Part shown: positions 11,532 through 21,131 of the stretch, piece by piece
Numbering within the stretch: position 1 is the stretch's first letter
Layout: every line of letters starts with the position of its first letter
Source: Botryosphaeria dothidea
Lineage: Eukaryota; Ascomycota; Dothideomycetes; Botryosphaeriales; Botryosphaeriaceae
NCBI GenBank assembly: GCA_011503125.2
Contig: WWBZ02000009.1
Span: forward strand, 372,001-436,000
Direction of reading: 5' to 3'
DNA length: 64,000 nucleotides
Position numbers and translations under genes: made by a program
The notes under the pieces: generated by a model
What the model was told of the DNA's origin: nothing
The model's database searches: none
The model's input: only the letters and a program-made list of their open reading frames with translations

Positions 11532-14228
11532 ACTGATGGCTTTGACAGACTCGATGATGGACATATGGCGCCATAGATCCATTTCCGTCCGGACCTGTCG
11601 CATATCTTCCTTTTTCTTGTACCAAAGACCTATGTATGAGCGTCATAGCGTTGCCTTTTTCCCTCTGCTCCTTTTTTAACATTTGCATTGCCAGCGTCAT
11701 CTGTCTTCGTCGTTCAATTATTAGTTTGCTTTTGATCTTCAGCATTTCCTTTGTTCATGGAACAACTCCAAAGGTGGTTCAAACAACGGGGACGAAGAGT
11801 GGTGGAAGTGGTAAAAGCACAAGAGACGATAGTTTTGGGGATGGATATGGTCGGCGGTTTCCTAGACTCAGTCCATCCCTTTTGGATTAGAAATTCAAAA
11901 GGGTTGGATTTAATCTCGGGACCCGTGCCGACAGTTCTTTGTGAGATGTTTTCTTTCAGCGGAGGACTGAAATTGCAATTTTGTGGGCGAGTCAAAAACT
12001 CTTTGCGCGCACACAAACACTCCTCCCCATTCCCGTGGGCGTAGAGATACCCTTCTTGTTTTACATCTTTTCTTTTACTTTTCTCCTTTGCAGTTTCAAA
12101 CTTTTTTTTCGTGCGATGGGAAGTCGGTCATTGCTGCACGCATCATAAAAGCAGAAAGGTACTTTGCGTGTGTTGTTTTCACGGTAAAGCTGGGTTAGGG
12201 AGAGCTCACGCATCAGATTGACAGGCAGGGCTTGGAGGTCCGAGACTGAGCTATCACATTGTTTCTTCTTTTCGCCGGCTTCTTACAGGGCTGAACAGAA
12301 CTACAAACGAAAAAAACGTAGAAAAATATAATGCTATCACTTTCGCTCCACCATGATTCTATTTTCTGAGTTTTCTGTTGTGAGAGATACTACCTGGTGT
12401 TCTCAGCTGCTTCTCCTTATCTCAATGTCTCCTATCTTTCCCGGCTCTCAGACCATCTTTCCTTCGGGCAGCATCTGTGCTTTTGCAATGGTCGTTTTTG
12501 CCCGCCTTGGTTGATGAACTTTACTTTTTTTTCTTTCCTTGTCGTCCCTTGCAGCATCGGGATATCGGTTCATCAATTTCCTGCCCTACATGCTTCTCGG
12601 GAACAAATAAATCTCGCCACCCGCAGGATGCTTTCCAGTACGCACACACGTGTTTCGTTTCGAGGCGGCGACGGGGCGCTTAAACCAACACGCGAGGTTT
12701 CAAGGGGCTTTCTTCCTGCCTGTCGCCTTCCGGCAAAAAAGGCACAGTAGGAGAGTGTGAGAGGCGAACAGCTGTGTGATCTTCCTTTCTTGTCGAATCA
12801 AATAGCACGCCTCGCCGCCTTGTCCCCCCTTATCCTTGTTGTTTCGGAAGTCCCGGTTCCAAGCATGCCATGCACTTTGTGCCTTTGGGATTCTTTAGTG
12901 TCACAACGAAATTGGGGATCTGGCGTTTGCTCTAAACATAGAATGCGAGATTTTCTATGTGTCTGCTATGGGAGATCTCTGGATGCTTGTTCGTTTGCAC
13001 GTGCACGTGTGATAAGAAGGGGGAAATGGTATCATCACGGCTTTTCGAGGGGGGGGAAACATGCGCGCTGCTGTCCCTTGTCGAAAGCCCAGCCGGATTA
13101 GCGCACTACTGGGAAGAGAGAGTGGTTAAGGCCGGGGTCGGATGGCTTATGGGCGGGTTTGACTTCAGCTGGCAGGGATCATGACTGCTTCTTCGTCCTG
13201 CCGCGGCTGAGCCTGATCGGCGCGCGATACGTGTATGTAGTCGCGGATTCTTTGTCGCGCAAGCCGTGACGCGTTTGCTTTTTGCCCTTTTCTGGGGGCG
13301 ATGGGGGTTCTGGCGGGTGGGGAACTTAAGGTTGAAGCTGCCTGAGGTTGCCCGAAACTTGTTCCGCTGGTGGATTGCTTCGAGAAAGCGCCGCCCTCGG
13401 CCGTCGCGGGATTGCGGGAATGAGAGACAGATCGAGCGCGGTTGCCTCGGGCGGACGTCCGTGTGTGCCTGCCGTTGGTCAGGATGCGTACACGACGACG
13501 GCACTGCGGAAAACGGCAGGGACGAGTTTGGGCGCCAGGGGGGGGCTAGTTGGTTGGGCTGACCGGGATTCGCAAATGCTCTCGGATAGCGGGGAGTGTT
13601 GGTTTGAGGTGGGAGGATTGTGGTTGGAGGATGAGAGTCAGCGGGACGGCGCAGGGCTGGCTTTGGCTCGCAACTCTGAGCGGCGCGCCCTTCCTGCGGG
13701 CTTATTTTATCATGCTTTGGGTTCCCTTGGCCCATTGTTCAAGGAAACAAAGCTCGGCCTCGCTGCTGCCTGCGCGGCAAAGACCCAGGTATCCCCGCCC
13801 CTCCCAACATGTGGCACAGCGCGCGCGTAGAAGGATGGGTTGTGTCGCAGCAGCACGCCTTAAGCTTCTGGGTATCTCCGCCAAAAAGCCTACGCAGCGC
13901 CCGGCCTGGGAATATGTACTGCGCGCTCCTCCGCTCCGCCTGAGCCCTCCCGCCTTTTGCCTCGATCCAGCCGTCATCCGCGAGACACACGCACCTGCCA
14001 CATCACACGCCATTCAATAGCTTGCTCGCAGCATCATCGCTGTTCCTCGAGCCGCTTTCTTGTCTATCTCACGTACTCGCCACACGCTTAGCCTGCTCCC
14101 GCGCCACTGCCCATCATCTCCACCGGCCAAGCCACATCATTCCCCCCCCCCCACTTCCCCCACCGGAGATTTCACACAAGAAAAGCTCCCCTTCCATCCC
14201 GGAACTATTGGAGACTCCCTGTTCTAAA
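11532..14228. other. Gene-free stretch after the cyclin gene
   Basis: The first few hundred bases are T-rich (11600-12600) and look like 3' UTR and terminator sequence. The remainder becomes GC-rich and holds no convincing gene on either strand. The segment 14000-14228 is C-rich (a C10 run near 14145) and is presumably the promoter of the next small gene. Confidence 0.5.
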
Positions 14229-14880
14229 ATGCCGATTGTAAGCCCTCCCATTCACCATTCTCCAATCCCCCATCCCCGAGCGCGCCTTGGCCAATTCTCC
14301 TTTCTTTTGCCCTTCCCGTCCGTACGTGTATATCTGCATCTCACCGGGCCCAGCCAGCCGCACACGCCAGCTGTACCACCTCGTGGCGCAGCTGAAGTCT
14401 ATTTTACATTCTTCCCTCCTTGCCTTCACTCTCTTCCCCTCGTCGGCTTAGCGTTCGCTTGACCCGCCGATCGGGGGATCTGCATCATGCGGTTTCTTTG
14501 ACGTGCTTGCTTAATGATGCTCATCTCCTTGCCCCTGCGTCTTGTAGCAGCACTTCAAGGTCGGCCACCCGCCGCCGTACACCGACGTCGTGCCGCCTGC
14601 CGCCGCCGCCGATGACGATATGACCGAGGAGCAGAGCTGTGAGGCGAGAGGGCCGCTGCCGCCGTATAGGGACGTGGAAGAGGGAGCGGAGGGTGAGGAA
14701 GGCGAGGAGGGAAGCGGTGCGTCTTATGCGATGCACCCGCAGGATTTCGAGCGCCCTGCGAAGATGATGAGGGCTACTGCGCTGCGAAGGTGGCTGGTGA
14801 GGAGTTGCGATGCGTCGTTGGCGCTGTTTTTCATTGGGTTCACGGTTGTCGGGGTGGTGCTGTGGTTTTGGTTCAAGTGA
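14229..14880 (+). CDS. Small C-terminally anchored membrane protein with PPxY and LPxY motifs
   Basis: The function is unknown. The model is a nine-base first exon (14229-14237, MPI), an intron 14238-14547 (GTAAGC...TAG, 310 nt), and exon 2 at 14548-14880; the product is 113 aa. Residues 11-14 are PPPY and 40-43 are LPPY, both followed by a x-Asp-Val sequence (PPYTDV, PPYRDV). Such PPxY/LPxY motifs are the known ligands of WW domains in Rsp5/Nedd4-type ubiquitin ligases. A Glu/Gly-rich acidic linker (47-60) follows. Residues 92-112 are one hydrophobic segment (ALFFIGFTVVGVVLWFW) ending one residue before the C-terminus, with Arg-rich flank ALRRWLVR on its N-side. This layout suits a tail-anchored adaptor that recruits a ubiquitin ligase to a membrane, which is inference. 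The tiny first exon and long intron are unproven; exon 2 alone opens with an in-frame ATG at 14620. Confidence 0.55.
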
Positions 14881-16373
14881 TGGTGCTTGGGGGAAGGCGC
14901 GATAGAGGGTTGGTTCCTTTTTTTGGTGTTTAGAGGCGTATGGGGATGGTTAACCCCTGAGGCGTTTGGATGGCTGGTTCGCGGCGCGCTTCTGTGTAGA
15001 GATCATGAATGTAGAGACACCATCGCTATGTTCGCGCTAGAGTTTGATGTCGTATTCAATATGATGATTGTTCATGGTGAGGGTGAGGATTGTTCTGGTT
15101 CTTAGGAATCGAGGCCTTCCTTATTTGCCGCGTGCGTTTACAACATGGTGTTGAGCCACTTCTGTCTTTTGAGCTCAACTGTGAGCAATCTGTTTGTATA
15201 CAGCCATAAACGATATATATCTCTCATTACCAGCAACTCTCCGTTCACGTTCGCAGCCGTACAGTTATTCCTGCTTGGAAAAGAAGACATTGACTATGGC
15301 ACTTTGTCAAGCTACCTCGTAGACGAGAGCGAACCAATTGATAAGACTACGATCCATACTCCAAATTCTGTCAAATAATATGTAGCACATGTCTCCTTGC
15401 GCAACGAATTCCAGCGCCATTCACGACTATTTAATTCTTTCCAAGGGCGGGCACTTGTTCTTTCTGTCGTTAAATATCTTTGTGAGTGTTCAGCTTCAGC
15501 ATAGAAAGTTCCACATCAAGAATTATGTTTGTGACTTCCTCCGATATTGTTCATTATATCCCTTTTATGCTTGAGAGGCTCGTCAGCAGGAATATCACAT
15601 CTTCTCGCGACTGAAAATTCTTGATTTGGTCCATTCCAATAGAACATTTTCAGTCCATTGTTCTCCCAACCGTGGATTCAAACGGAAGAGAAGGAACATA
15701 ATCAATTTGTGGAAAGTGCCGGTGCCTCAAAGCAGCGACTGAGATTTAATTTTGATTTTCGTCCTTCAATTGATAGTGTCTATTCGGAATAGTCTCCGCT
15801 TAGGAAAGTGTCCTAAGCAGTGGATGCAGGGACAGAGAAGAGAATTTGTGGGTCGAACGACTAGGGTAGATATAGGTCTCAGAGGTAAGTGTTCAATCCT
15901 AGAACTAGATTGCAGTTGCCCATTTTGGGTTATCTTGGATTACTAGCTCAAAGAAACATAAAGAGTGAATTCATATGTGCAGTTACCTTTATGAAAAGCA
16001 AGTTGCGTTCTTCTTCTGAGAAGGGAGAGATTTCTGCCAGAAGTTCCGCAAAAACAAGAATGCGTTTGAGAACAGCATGCAACTTGAAGAACTGGAGTTC
16101 AGACAGCTGTTTCCAAGCTATCCAGTACGATCAACGAAGCGGAAATGACCATTGCCGAGGATCCAGGCTGTATCGGAATTCCTGAGTCCATTTTTCCGTT
16201 CGACACATTCGCATGTAGTAAGGGGTTCAACGAAGATAGCTCGAGACTTATCTAGTGTTTGGAATCTAGGAGAAATCGCAGCTTCAGCTTGTCAGGGTCC
16301 ATTCAGTGAATCGCACTCTAACCGAGCCAGGTGCGTTGCCGAGCCTGAAGATAGATTCGATATCATGCCAAGA
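14881..16373. other. AT-richer stretch with two perfect hairpins
   Basis: By eye this is clearly poorer in GC than its neighbours, and no gene was recognised. It holds a 21-nt hairpin at 15798-15818 (GCTTAGGA, 5-nt loop, TCCTAAGC) and the first arm of a second hairpin at 16361-16394 (TATCATGCCAA, 12-nt loop, TTGGCATGATA). No target-site duplication or long terminal repeats could be found, so neither is assigned to a transposon. Confidence 0.4.
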
Positions 16374-17288
16374 TTATTGACTATTGGCATGATACATTCT
16401 ACAGGGATCTCGAGGGATGGGATACTTATCAGCAGTTGCTCTCGAGGCCTCCCCACTGGTAGATTCGAGAAAGCGATGGTAGAGGTTGAGGGCTAGATTC
16501 GACTGCACTGAAAGATCACGTTTGTTCAAAGTATGTAAGGCGTATTCGCTTGGAGAGTTTTTTTTTTTTTGGGGGGGGGGTTGAGTTCTGTTGACGTATA
16601 TCAGTGCAGCCAAGGCAGATTTCTCGTGGGTCAGGCAGTATTCAACCCCATCGGCTCGCGAATCTGTTACGCTATTGAGCTGTGCCGCACTTTGCAGCAT
16701 GTAGATTTTGACAACGTCCGAAATGCCTGTCTGTTTCCGGAAGGTCGAGTTGGCGATTGTGGAAGAGCTCGGCGTGCAGGGTTCCACCATCTCATACCTG
16801 AGAGAATATCGGTACACTTCTTGTTCTGGCCGGACCCGAGTCCGAATGGTAGGGGCTCTTCCATGCTGCTCTGTTTCTACGTGTGACGCAAGCGCGAGGA
16901 CAAGCCCAACGCCTATCACATGGAGTGTGGCAGCTACAGGTCGAGGATCTTGAATTGTTTGAAGAAGGATGGATGCGCCATCGGTGTGAGCTGGGGGAAA
17001 TTTATCGCGCAGCGTTGAGGGGCGAGTAGATAAGTCGGGGGTGGCTTTGATGGTATCTGAGCACGCAAGCACAGAAAAAGTGTCCATGCGGACTGGATCA
17101 GGAAAGCGATAATTTGCGGCAGATTGGGATTCGCCGTAGTGCTGTCCTTTGTATCGATCCCTTTGCGTTCCGCGCAAGAATTGGCGTCGAGGCAGCTCAG
17201 ACAAGGCACACCAGGGCACGGGTGTGAGTTCGGCAGGCACAAGGCGCGCCGTGGCAGGGGCGAGCACCTTGGAACGCAGGGTAGACAA
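16374..17288 (-). CDS. Doubtful 304-codon open frame, hypothetical protein
   Basis: An uninterrupted frame of 304 codons on the minus strand. I recognise no family and no clear domain. A mildly hydrophobic segment (LHVIGVGLVLALASH) sits near the middle. Against it being a gene: the frame runs through a C10 then A12 homopolymer pair (minus-strand reading of 16559-16580), which is unusual in coding DNA, and its 3' end overlaps one arm of a perfect hairpin. It may be a chance frame. Confidence 0.2.
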   Translation of the reverse strand: MSTLRSKVLAPATARLVPAELTPVPWCALSELPRRQFLRGTQRDRYKGQHYGESQSAANYRFPDPVRMDTFSVLACSDTIKATPDLSTRPSTLRDKFPPAHTDGASILLQTIQDPRPVAATLHVIGVGLVLALASHVETEQHGRAPTIRTRVRPEQEVYRYSLRYEMVEPCTPSSSTIANSTFRKQTGISDVVKIYMLQSAAQLNSVTDSRADGVEYCLTHEKSALAALIYVNRTQPPPQKKKNSPSEYALHTLNKRDLSVQSNLALNLYHRFLESTSGEASRATADKYPIPRDPCRMYHANSQ

Positions 17289-18053
17289 GTGATAGGCAGG
17301 GACACCTCGAGCAAAAGGCGAGCCTGATGCTGCGGAAGTTGCCTAGAGCGGCACACCACCAAGGCCAGTCGCGCGGTTCTGCAGACGCGCCCCTGTTGCG
17401 TCATAGCGAGTCGGAGAGGTGCTGGATGAGGTATTTGAAACGGCGGGTTGCTGCTGCGTTGGCGCCGGGCTCTGGTGGCACAGCCTCCGTCAGTCGCAGC
17501 TTCTGCCTGGGCAATACCAATCCATGCGGTATTGCTCTCCTTCCCGCGTGCCCACACTCCACACCGCGCGCCACCGCCTCGTGTTCTGCGCGAATTTCTC
17601 GACATACGTCGTCCAATCCGACCCTCACAGCCTCGATTGACGCCGTTTCACCTTGCCCCAACACGGCCGTCCGCGCGTTTCCGGCATCGAAGCGAAGATC
17701 GCTCCCGAGGTCAAGCCTTTTTGCCCCAGTAGCTCCCGGCGGCGATCAGCCCACGGCCGCTCATTTGGAACCCCCGAAGCATCCGAGAGCTTGCGCAAAC
17801 TCCATTCATCTGTTGACTTTGCCCTTCTGGTCTCTTGATGAGAGCCAATCAGGACCCCGCTGAATCGTAAGCGCAGGCTGCCTTATTTAATCTGCGCCTG
17901 TCTTTCCCGTCTCTCTCGGTCGGCCGGTGCGGGGTGTGTGCCATTGCTGACCGGCAGTGCACAACTGAAGCAATACCTGCCCTTTCTACAAGAACACCGA
18001 CACGACCACCTCGGATCCTGCCCTCGCCAAGAACCCCAATTCATCTTTGCAAC
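17289..18053. other. Intergenic, promoter of the small membrane protein gene
   Basis: No gene is supportable here. The last 200 bases are the presumed promoter and leader of the gene starting at 18054. Confidence 0.4.
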
Positions 18054-18362
18054 ATGTCAAACGCCAAATACTTCCCTCTTCTCTCTCCCGTCTCCTCTCC
18101 TCGCCCTCACTCTCCCGTCTTCTGCAACCCCAACCGCAGCAACGTTGATCTGGAGCTCGAGCCCTTCAGCGGCGGCGAGGAGCACCCTGCCCTTCCCCTT
18201 CGTCGGAGCGGTTCCATTCATCGCTTCTGCCGAGTCTTCGCCCTCGTTGCCGCTTGGGGGAGCATCACCGTCCTGGCCGTCGCGCTGATACTGTACGTGT
18301 CGTATAACGTGATGACGGTGCTGGGGGGACACAAGCAGACATCCAAGGATTCGGTGTCTTGA
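18054..18362 (+). CDS. Small single-pass membrane protein, hypothetical
   Basis: The function is unknown. The frame is uninterrupted and gives 102 aa from the ATG preceded by a favourable CAACATGTC context. The first 55 residues are disordered and proline/serine-rich with repeated Ser-Pro sites (LLSPVSSPRPHSPVF), then a short acidic patch and RRSGSIHR. Residues 61-86 form one transmembrane helix (VFALVAAWGSITVLAVALIL and on), followed by a 16-residue polar tail. The overall plan (short disordered N-terminus, one C-proximal helix) resembles the 14.2 kb protein, but I see no sequence similarity between them and no PPxY motif here. The frame continues open upstream by about 40 codons, but that part reads like leader. 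Confidence 0.5.
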   Translation: MSNAKYFPLLSPVSSPRPHSPVFCNPNRSNVDLELEPFSGGEEHPALPLRRSGSIHRFCRVFALVAAWGSITVLAVALILYVSYNVMTVLGGHKQTSKDSVS

Positions 18363-18742
18363 AGCACGTTGATGGCATACCCGTGGGTTTGTTTCAAGAC
18401 TGGATGGAGGCAGTGCTTCACTCTGCATACATGAAGTGTGTGATCGGCACGAGGCACTTGATGGTGAGTTCACACCTTTTCCTCCAAGCAGCAGAATCCG
18501 AGGTTGAGCTGACTCTCGTCCAAGGTCAGATTGGATGAACGTCCTGTATCGGAAGCTTGCAGGAGGGGTGAGGTCGTCGTTGGAAATCGGTGTGGGTTTG
18601 ATTGGGCAGCGCGCTGCATGTCAGCAGCGCCACTTCACGAGGAACGCTGACCCCACCACCTCTGTGTCAGCCTTGCCTCAGGACTGTCTGCACCCTCCCT
18701 CAAACATCCTCATGTCTGTCTCATTTGCCATCACTTATACAC
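18363..18742. other. Short gene-free stretch before the HET relic
   Basis: Nothing recognisable is present. It probably holds the 3' UTR of the small membrane protein gene and the former promoter of the HET-domain gene. Confidence 0.4.
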
Positions 18743-19816
18743 ATGGAGCCTGTCGCGGATGCCGAGGGCTCGTCGGAAATGCGTGGTCTTGAGGGTAGGG
18801 ACAGTGCCGAGGAAGAGAATTGGAGTAGCAGCTCTGGATATGCAGCCTTGCCCGACCGCCACATGCGCCTGTTGCACATAGAACCTGGTGAATGGAACGA
18901 CGACCTCCGAGGGAAGTTGACCATTGTGCCACTGGACAGCAAAAGAGGAATCTATTACGAAACTCTATCTTACTATTGGGGAGACCCAACTCACAATGAA
19001 GAACTTTGTCTTCCATACGGCGCGATGAAAATCTCCAACACTTGTAGAGATGCCATTCGAAGACGCCGACTGCAGGAATTGGCCGTATTACGGACTGCTC
19101 TAGTTTTCCGCGGCGAGTCTGTCATCCCATGGAGAAAATCCAGACGGGGTTTCAATGAATCGACCTGGATGAAAACAAGTACAGAACCACCGTAGGCATC
19201 TTAGGTGCGGAAAACTCACTTCGCTTCCTCTCCATCATCCAAGGCTACTCTCGGAATATCAATCAGTCGTGGGTACCAGAGTGGACTGTGCCATTGCATT
19301 TCCGGACTATTGGCTTGGAAAGAACCCCATATTGGACCCTGTGACCCAGGGGGACGACCATGTTTTGCCCACGCTTTCGAATATTACCTCTGTGCTTGCA
19401 GTTTTCGTGCAGACTCTCTTGAAGGTATTGAGATACACGGATACAGTGCATCGTGGGACTTCGAAAACCCCCTTGAAACGTGGGAACCCATTTTTGAGAA
19501 GACCTTTCAGTCCAACTCAGACAGTTTCGTACGTTACTGGTCAGAGGTGCAGCTGGATGACAGGAGTTATCTGGTTGACAGGCTTGACATATCGCGTTTT
19601 TTCGAAATGTTCAGGCGTAGTATCAACCTTCGGAGGCCGCTGGACCTCTCGGACAGAGACCAAGCATACAATGTCTTCATCCTCTTACATCCAACATGGA
19701 CTTCCGCTCGACACAGCGGCCTCATCACCCCGCTGAGACGTCTGGATCTCTCGGAACGCCGTTTCGCTCGACGCAGTGGCCTCACCTTCCTGGCAATGTT
19801 GAACCTGGCGGAATGA
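18743..19816 (+). pseudogene. Broken HET-domain (heterokaryon incompatibility) gene
   Basis: HET-domain proteins trigger cell death after fusion of incompatible fungal strains. The first frame (18743-19195, 150 codons) has the HET N-terminal hallmarks: MRLLHIEPGEWNDDLRGKL, then YYETLSYYWGDP, then KISNTCRDAIRRRRL. The next expected block (a W-[IV]-D-A-[IL]-C-I-N-Q type motif) is missing in all three frames. Another frame, shifted by two, carries the later family landmark RFLSIIQGYSRNINQSWVPEW (about 19157-19342) with an in-frame TGA just before it, and the original frame resumes with a plausible C-terminal part (about 19360-19650, e.g. YWSEVQLDDRSYLVDRLDIS). The distance between the landmarks is far shorter than in intact HET proteins. 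Deletion plus frameshifts explain this best; an unusual intron set is the alternative but could not restore the lost core. Confidence 0.6.
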
Positions 19817-20516
19817 CACCAAGCCTACAGCCTCATCATCCTCCTCCTGGCATGGAATTTCGCCCGACGCCTCATCTTGCTACCGACATGGCGCTCCGCC
19901 TGACGGAACATTCTTTTACTGAAACCACTGGCTTTCCCAGAATCAGCCACAGTTTACAGCATTATTCCCCGATCGGCCTACCCTTTCGCCAAACACCTTT
20001 CATAGATGATGTTTTCGGTGGACACAAGAGCGGCATTCCCCAAAGCCGTTTTCTGTTCTAGGTAAACGCCTACTACCATCTCCAGAGCCGCCTACTCCCA
20101 AGCCCCGTCGCATCGTCCATCAGAGCAGTCATGTTCCAATAACGGAGCCAAATGCGCAGACTGATCCCGAGGCCGCACTTCTCTGTGATGAATCTTTAGA
20201 GTAAGAGTCGAACCTTGATCCGTCTACGAAACTTCCTTTCCACCCATCTGAGAAAGTCGTCTCCGTGTCACCTCGAGAACGTCTCACTCGCCCGTCGCCG
20301 TTCGCAGAAAGAGCGGGCCTACCTGCATCATCCACCCCTCTTGAAGTCCCTCAGCCTGCGCCGAAAGTGTGGAAGGGAAAGAACACGACGGCTACCAAGA
20401 AGCCAACGACGGTAAAGACGACGAAGCCTGCTAGACGCGTCACTACTTCGATCCACAACCGCCAACCTCTGTTGTGGTTCGCACGACGCGCCCGTTCCCC
20501 AGCGCGATTCCTGTAG
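19690..20516 (+). pseudogene. Decayed proline-rich repetitive coding relic
   Basis: Following and overlapping the HET relic, one frame (19696-20061) encodes imperfect proline-rich repeats (MDFRSTQRPHHP, PFRSTQWPHLP, MEFRPTPHL, LPFRQTPF). At DNA level a ~22-bp unit around TTCCGCTCGACACAGCGG recurs with a few changes. From 20034 another frame continues in the same style (KPFSVLGKRLLPSPEPPTPK) to a TAG at 20514-20516, interrupted by TGA at 20007-20009 and TAA at 20202-20204; its end is Lys/Thr/Arg-rich. Both breaks could arise by C-to-T change (CGA to TGA, CAA to TAA), as expected from repeat-induced point mutation, but that is inference. It may be the C-terminal part of the HET gene or a separate gene. 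Confidence 0.35.
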
Positions 20517-21131
20517 ACAGGAGATATAACTAATACTCTTTTTCTCACATTTTCTAAGCACGTCTAGAAATAAGAGGGAGAAACAATGAACATATAGGAA
20601 AAGAAACCACTATTTGTGTTTAGAATTGGGACCCGAATTTTGGACAGAATAGTGACATATTTGTGTACGTCGGGCACACAGCCGGGTGAGGTGAGTCGCG
20701 CCGGCTTGGCATCACAACGGCCTTATAATTTGTCCAATGATGTTGTAGCAAATCAGTAGGTAGCCGAATGAAGTGGGGTCACCGACAGGAAATCAACCCT
20801 GCACGCATCCGGATGCGGTTAAAGAGCGGCAGCGGATACTAGATTCGAGGACCTCTTTTACGTGGCCAAGTGCATGGCTAAAGGCCAAGAGGCTCTCTTC
20901 TGACTCATGCAGTCGCAGTGGATCTCCGAGAAGTGACGGATTCCCACTTCACTTCTCGTTGCGGACGACTCTGTAGGAAATCGCTACCTCCTGGTCCACC
21001 ACGTTGCTTGGGCTGTGTTACTCTCACTTCAAAACTCACTCAAGCTCCCGCGCAATACTCCACTAAAGAAAATATATTTGACAGCTATAGAAGACTGATT
21101 CCTGTGCGAGCTGCATGGGATGGGCATCTTC
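20517..21131. other. AT-richer gene-free stretch, 3' flank of the ADH gene
   Basis: No gene recognised. It includes the downstream flank of the minus-strand alcohol dehydrogenase gene. Confidence 0.4.

Noticed and set aside
15850..15930. Possible tRNA, from a GTTCAATCC-like T-loop
   Set aside because: No acceptor stem, D-arm or anticodon arm could be paired around it.
16374..17288. 304-codon minus-strand frame as a confident gene
   Set aside because: No family or domain is recognisable and the frame crosses C10/A12 homopolymers, so it is listed only as doubtful.
20763..20870. tRNA-like stretch
   Set aside because: Short paired segments exist but no cloverleaf can be built.
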